A DNA stretch of 12,402 nucleotides, taken from positions 1-12,402 of the forward strand of contig JANLIN010000084.1 in NCBI GenBank assembly GCA_024654345.1, read 5' to 3'. Within the stretch, counting starts at the first letter, position 1, and each line of letters begins with the position of its first letter. Made by a program: the position numbers and the translations under genes. This stretch comes from Candidatus Komeilibacteria bacterium (lineage in GTDB: Bacteria > Patescibacteriota > Patescibacteriia > UBA1558). Of the stretch, positions 9,953 to 12,402 are shown one piece after another. The notes below the pieces were generated by a model. It was not told the origin of the DNA and made no database searches. It saw only the letters and a list, made by a program, of their open reading frames with translations.

Positions 9953-9974
9953 TTATCATGACTCCTGCTATAGT
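9946..9974 (+). promoter_or_regulatory. strong promoter of the rpsO operon
   Basis: The -35 TTGACA (9946-9951), a 17-base spacer and the -10 TATAGT (9969-9974) predict a start near 9981 and a leader of about 100 bases before rpsO. S15 represses its own synthesis through leader RNA in several bacteria, so this leader is a candidate for the same. I did not find a clear S15 site by eye. Confidence 0.8.
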
Positions 9975-10079
9975 CATGGAGCTTTAATAACTAATTTCGC
10001 CTCTGACTGGGAATATTGTGAGCTAACATACCATTATTCTCGGCAATTGGCTTTAATTTTAGAAAGGAATAACAAATAT

Positions 10080-10439
10080 ATGTTAGATAAGAAAAAAAAG
10101 GACCAGATCATAGAGAAGTTTAAAACTCATAAGAACGATACTGGTTCACCGCAGGTACAGATCGCTATTTTGACCGCAGAAGTAAAGGAGCTCACCGAGC
10201 ACCTAAAGATACACAAAAAGGATTTTTCTTCTCGTCGAGGATTGATCCGCAAAGTCAACCAACGCCGTAAATTACTCCGTTATCTGGAGAAAAGCGATGA
10301 AAAAAGCTTTGATGAGCTGGTGAAGAAGCTGAAGATCAAAATCACCAAGCGAGAAAGATCAGCCGATGAGCCCAGTGAGGAGGATTTGAAGGAGTTAGAA
10401 AATATAACAGAAGAAGAGGAAGTAGCAGAAAAGAAATAA
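10080..10439 (+). CDS. rpsO: 30S ribosomal protein S15
   Basis: The sequence is a clear S15: MLDKKKKDQIIEKFKTHKND, GSPQVQIAILTAEVKELTEHLK, the KDFSSRRGLIRKVNQRRKLLRYL block that binds 16S rRNA, and the final helix. S15 binds the central domain of 16S rRNA early in 30S assembly. I place the start at the ATG at 10080, not at the longer open frame from 9882, because homology begins there, AAAGGA precedes it, and the promoter and leader lie upstream. The normal protein is about 89 residues. This one has about 30 more, ending in an acidic tail with EEDLKELENITEEEEVAEKK. The next gene starts 4 bases later. Confidence 0.97.
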   Translation: MLDKKKKDQIIEKFKTHKNDTGSPQVQIAILTAEVKELTEHLKIHKKDFSSRRGLIRKVNQRRKLLRYLEKSDEKSFDELVKKLKIKITKRERSADEPSEEDLKELENITEEEEVAEKK

Positions 10440-10443
10440 TAGT

Positions 10444-10959
10444 ATGACTGTTCATTATCCCGATCAGCGGGTGGGTGTATTTGTCGACATCGGCAATATG
10501 TACCACTCCGCCAAAAATCTGTATAGCGCGAAGTTGAACTTCGGAAAAATTTTGGAATTGGCGAAAAATAATCGCCGCCTCGTACGTGCCTTGTGTTATG
10601 CCATCGTATCGCAAACAAATGAAGAGAAATCTTTTTTTGAAGCTCTGCACAACCAAGGTTATGAAGTAAAAACCAAGGACCTGCAAATCTTTCCGGGTGG
10701 CGCCAAAAAGGGTGACTGGGACGTCGGACTGGCCATTGACGCGATCACCATTGCCGGTCATTTAGATGTCGTCGTACTGGTAACCGGCGATGGCGATTTT
10801 GTTCCCTTGATCAGTTATCTTCGGAACAACGCCGGCTGTCGCGTTGAGGTCATAGCTTTTGAACAGAGCGCCTCCGCTCGACTGATAGAAGCCTCCGACG
10901 AATTCACCAATATATCCGAGAATCCCAAAAAATATTTGATGAAGGACAAGTTTCGCTAA
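10444..10959 (+). CDS. NYN-domain (LabA/DUF88-like) putative ribonuclease
   Basis: The 171-residue protein is a single NYN (PIN-like) domain. The first acidic motif is VFVDIGNMYH (D15, N18), the second GDWDVGLAIDA (D91, D93, D99), and the third LVTGDGDFVPLI (D116, D118). The acidic cluster should bind divalent metal for RNA cleavage, as in other PIN/NYN nucleases. It starts 4 bases after rpsO and is followed by pnp, so it sits inside the classic rpsO-pnp pair. This places it with RNA turnover, possibly making ends for PNPase. All key aspartates are present. Confidence 0.88.
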   Translation: MTVHYPDQRVGVFVDIGNMYHSAKNLYSAKLNFGKILELAKNNRRLVRALCYAIVSQTNEEKSFFEALHNQGYEVKTKDLQIFPGGAKKGDWDVGLAIDAITIAGHLDVVVLVTGDGDFVPLISYLRNNAGCRVEVIAFEQSASARLIEASDEFTNISENPKKYLMKDKFR

Positions 10960-11071
10960 AAAGTACCTTAGTTAATAAATTAATATTTAAGGCTCGTTGG
11001 TCCTCAGACAGATAGGCTACAAATTTTTTAGTCTATTGCTTGATGGCCAGCCAGCTACGAAAGGACATCAT
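10960..11071 (+). other. intercistronic region before pnp
   Basis: These 112 bases hold an imperfect AT-rich inverted repeat starting CCTTAG and ending TTAAGG (about 10966-10992), then a run of six T, and AAAGGA as ribosome binding site 6 bases before pnp. No convincing promoter is seen. In Escherichia coli this position carries the RNase III site used for pnp autoregulation. A similar control is possible here, but I do not see a long enough stem. Confidence 0.4.
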
Positions 11072-12402
11072 ATGTTTGATGTGAAAAATTTTAGTACGGA
11101 AATCGCTGGCCGTACTCTAACGATCGAAACCGGCCGCTTGGCCGGACAAGCTGGCGGATCCTGTACCGTGCGTTACGGCGACACGGTAGTTTTGGCGGCC
11201 GCCGTCATGTCCCAGAAACCAAAGGAGGGACAAGAGTTCTTCCCTTTGACCGTGGACTATGAAGAAAAGTGGTACGCCGCCGGTAAAATAAAGGGTAGCC
11301 GTTGGATCAAACGCGAAGGTCGTCCGTCAGAAGAGGCGGTCTTGACCGCGCGCCTCATCGACCGCTCTATTCGTCCTCTGTTTCCGGAAAATGAGAGACG
11401 TGAAGTACAAGTTACGGTCACCGTTTTGTCATTGGACCAACAAAATGATCCGGACATACCGGCGTTGATCGCCGCTTCCTGCGCGCTCGCCATGTCACCC
11501 GCTCCTTGGGGTGGACCGGTGGCCGGAGTTAAAGTCGGTCGTATCAATGGCGAATGGGTTCTTAATCCGAGCTATGAAGCGATGCAAAAAACTGATTTGG
11601 AAATGATTCTAGTGGGGGCTGACAGAAAAGTGGTGATGTTGGAAACAGGGGCTCAGGAAATCAACGAGGATGATGCGTTAGTAGCTATGGAATTTGGTCA
11701 AAAACACCTGTCCAAATTGATCGACCTGATCAATGAGGTAGTAAAGGAAAGAGGCAAGATCAAAGCTTCTCCGCTGGGAGAGATGACTGAAGAAGAAAAG
11801 ATGACTCGAGAAAAGACCTCTCAAAAAGTTCGTGACTTCCTGAAAGGAAAAGAGCTGACGGAAATTTTCAGTCAAGATAAGAGCGTGACGCGCGCCAATA
11901 TGGAACAAGTGCGCTTCGATCTGGAAGCCATGCTCAAAGCGGATAACGCTATCAACAAGGAAGAGCGACTGTTGGGCTTACAACTTCTGGAAATGCATAT
12001 TGACGAAGCGGCTCGTGATCTGACCCTATCAGGTACTCGCGTGGACGGTCGCAAACCGGATGAAGTCCGACCGCTGGACGTCCAGGTCGGTATCCTGCCG
12101 CGCACTCACGGTACCGGACTCTTTACACGGGGTGAGACACAAGTGCTATCAGTGGTTACCTTGGGCGCTCCGGGAGCCGAACAGTATATGGAGAATATTG
12201 AAGATGAAGGTATCACCAAAAAACGCTATATGCACCATTACAATTTCCCGGGGTACTCGGTCGGTGAGGCCAAGAGAGCTATGTCTCCGGGTCGACGAGA
12301 AATCGGCCATGGCGCCTTGGCGGAAAAGGCTATTGTACCGGTATTGCCCACCAAAGAAGAATTTCCTTACACCATTCGTGTAGTATCAGAGGTCCTGTCT
12401 TC
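11072..12402 (+). CDS. pnp: polyribonucleotide nucleotidyltransferase (PNPase), 5' part
   Basis: The frame runs open to the window end, giving 443 residues of a protein normally near 700. The first RNase PH-like domain is clear: ETGRLAGQAGGSCTVRYGDT, FFPLTVDYEEKWYAAGKIKG, IKREGRPSEEAVLTARLIDR, SIRPLFPE. A helical linker follows at about 210-320. The second RNase PH domain starts with SGTRVDGRKPDEVRPLDV, LPRTHGTGLFTRGETQVLSV and MHHYNFPGYSVGEAKR. The catalytic aspartates of the second domain and the KH and S1 RNA-binding domains lie beyond the window. PNPase degrades RNA from the 3' end by phosphorolysis. AAAGGA precedes the ATG by 6 bases. Confidence 0.97.
   Translation, partial: MFDVKNFSTEIAGRTLTIETGRLAGQAGGSCTVRYGDTVVLAAAVMSQKPKEGQEFFPLTVDYEEKWYAAGKIKGSRWIKREGRPSEEAVLTARLIDRSIRPLFPENERREVQVTVTVLSLDQQNDPDIPALIAASCALAMSPAPWGGPVAGVKVGRINGEWVLNPSYEAMQKTDLEMILVGADRKVVMLETGAQEINEDDALVAMEFGQKHLSKLIDLINEVVKERGKIKASPLGEMTEEEKMTREKTSQKVRDFLKGKELTEIFSQDKSVTRANMEQVRFDLEAMLKADNAINKEERLLGLQLLEMHIDEAARDLTLSGTRVDGRKPDEVRPLDVQVGILPRTHGTGLFTRGETQVLSVVTLGAPGAEQYMENIEDEGITKKRYMHHYNFPGYSVGEAKRAMSPGRREIGHGALAEKAIVPVLPTKEEFPYTIRVVSEVLS

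Noticed and set aside
9882..10079. Longer open frame extending rpsO upstream by 66 codons
   Set aside because: S15 homology starts at the ATG at 10080. The upstream part contains the promoter, inverted repeat and leader and has no protein-like homology.

Overview
The window looks like a chromosomal segment of an uncultivated Candidate Phyla Radiation (Patescibacteria) bacterium. This is inferred from style rather than from a marker gene: many small unknown proteins, start sites that often lack a Shine-Dalgarno sequence, two stand-alone GIY-YIG nucleases, an FkbM methyltransferase, an rpsO-NYN-pnp gene order, and numerous short palindromic elements packed around tRNA genes. The standard bacterial code reads all genes cleanly.

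Layout. At 20-412 a small unknown gene on the + strand ends in an intrinsic terminator. From 425 to 9879 nearly everything is on the - strand: an FkbM methyltransferase coupled to an HD-domain hydrolase, an unknown 165-residue protein, a two-helix membrane protein, a GIY-YIG nuclease and a DUF6624 protein. Then comes an AT-rich insert (about 3749-6186) bounded by two near-identical 36-bp direct repeats. After it lie tRNA-His, two unknown proteins, tRNA-Arg(TCT), a second GIY-YIG protein, tRNA-Arg(CCG), a block of tRNA-fragment and hairpin repeats, a small zinc-finger protein, a Xer-type tyrosine recombinase and an unknown protein with its own terminator. At about 9900 the direction switches: a strong promoter drives rpsO, an NYN-domain putative ribonuclease and pnp (polynucleotide phosphorylase, cut by the window end).

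The most interesting region is the insert. It holds an ATP-grasp peptide ligase of the graspetide (omega-ester peptide, microviridin MvdC/MvdD-like) type. Just downstream, on the same strand, is a 42-codon gene with a good ribosome binding site whose product has an acidic leader and a C-terminal core GDCVTWGSGGCDDD. It is too short for ordinary gene calling and looks like the substrate (RiPP precursor). Converging on this pair is a 282-residue protein carrying two GxxH motifs in the arrangement of the TraB/Tiki/ChaN superfamily, a candidate leader protease or self-protection factor. No transporter is visible. The whole unit fits in about 2.4 kb between the repeats, which suggests a compact, transferable RiPP cassette.

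The second notable region is the tRNA neighbourhood (6190-8150). Perfect or near-perfect palindromes abut the CCA ends of both tRNA-Arg genes, a roughly 135-bp array of three hairpin modules lies downstream of tRNA-His, and two tandem copies of a tRNA-Arg 5' fragment each carry a different hairpin inserted at the same tRNA position.
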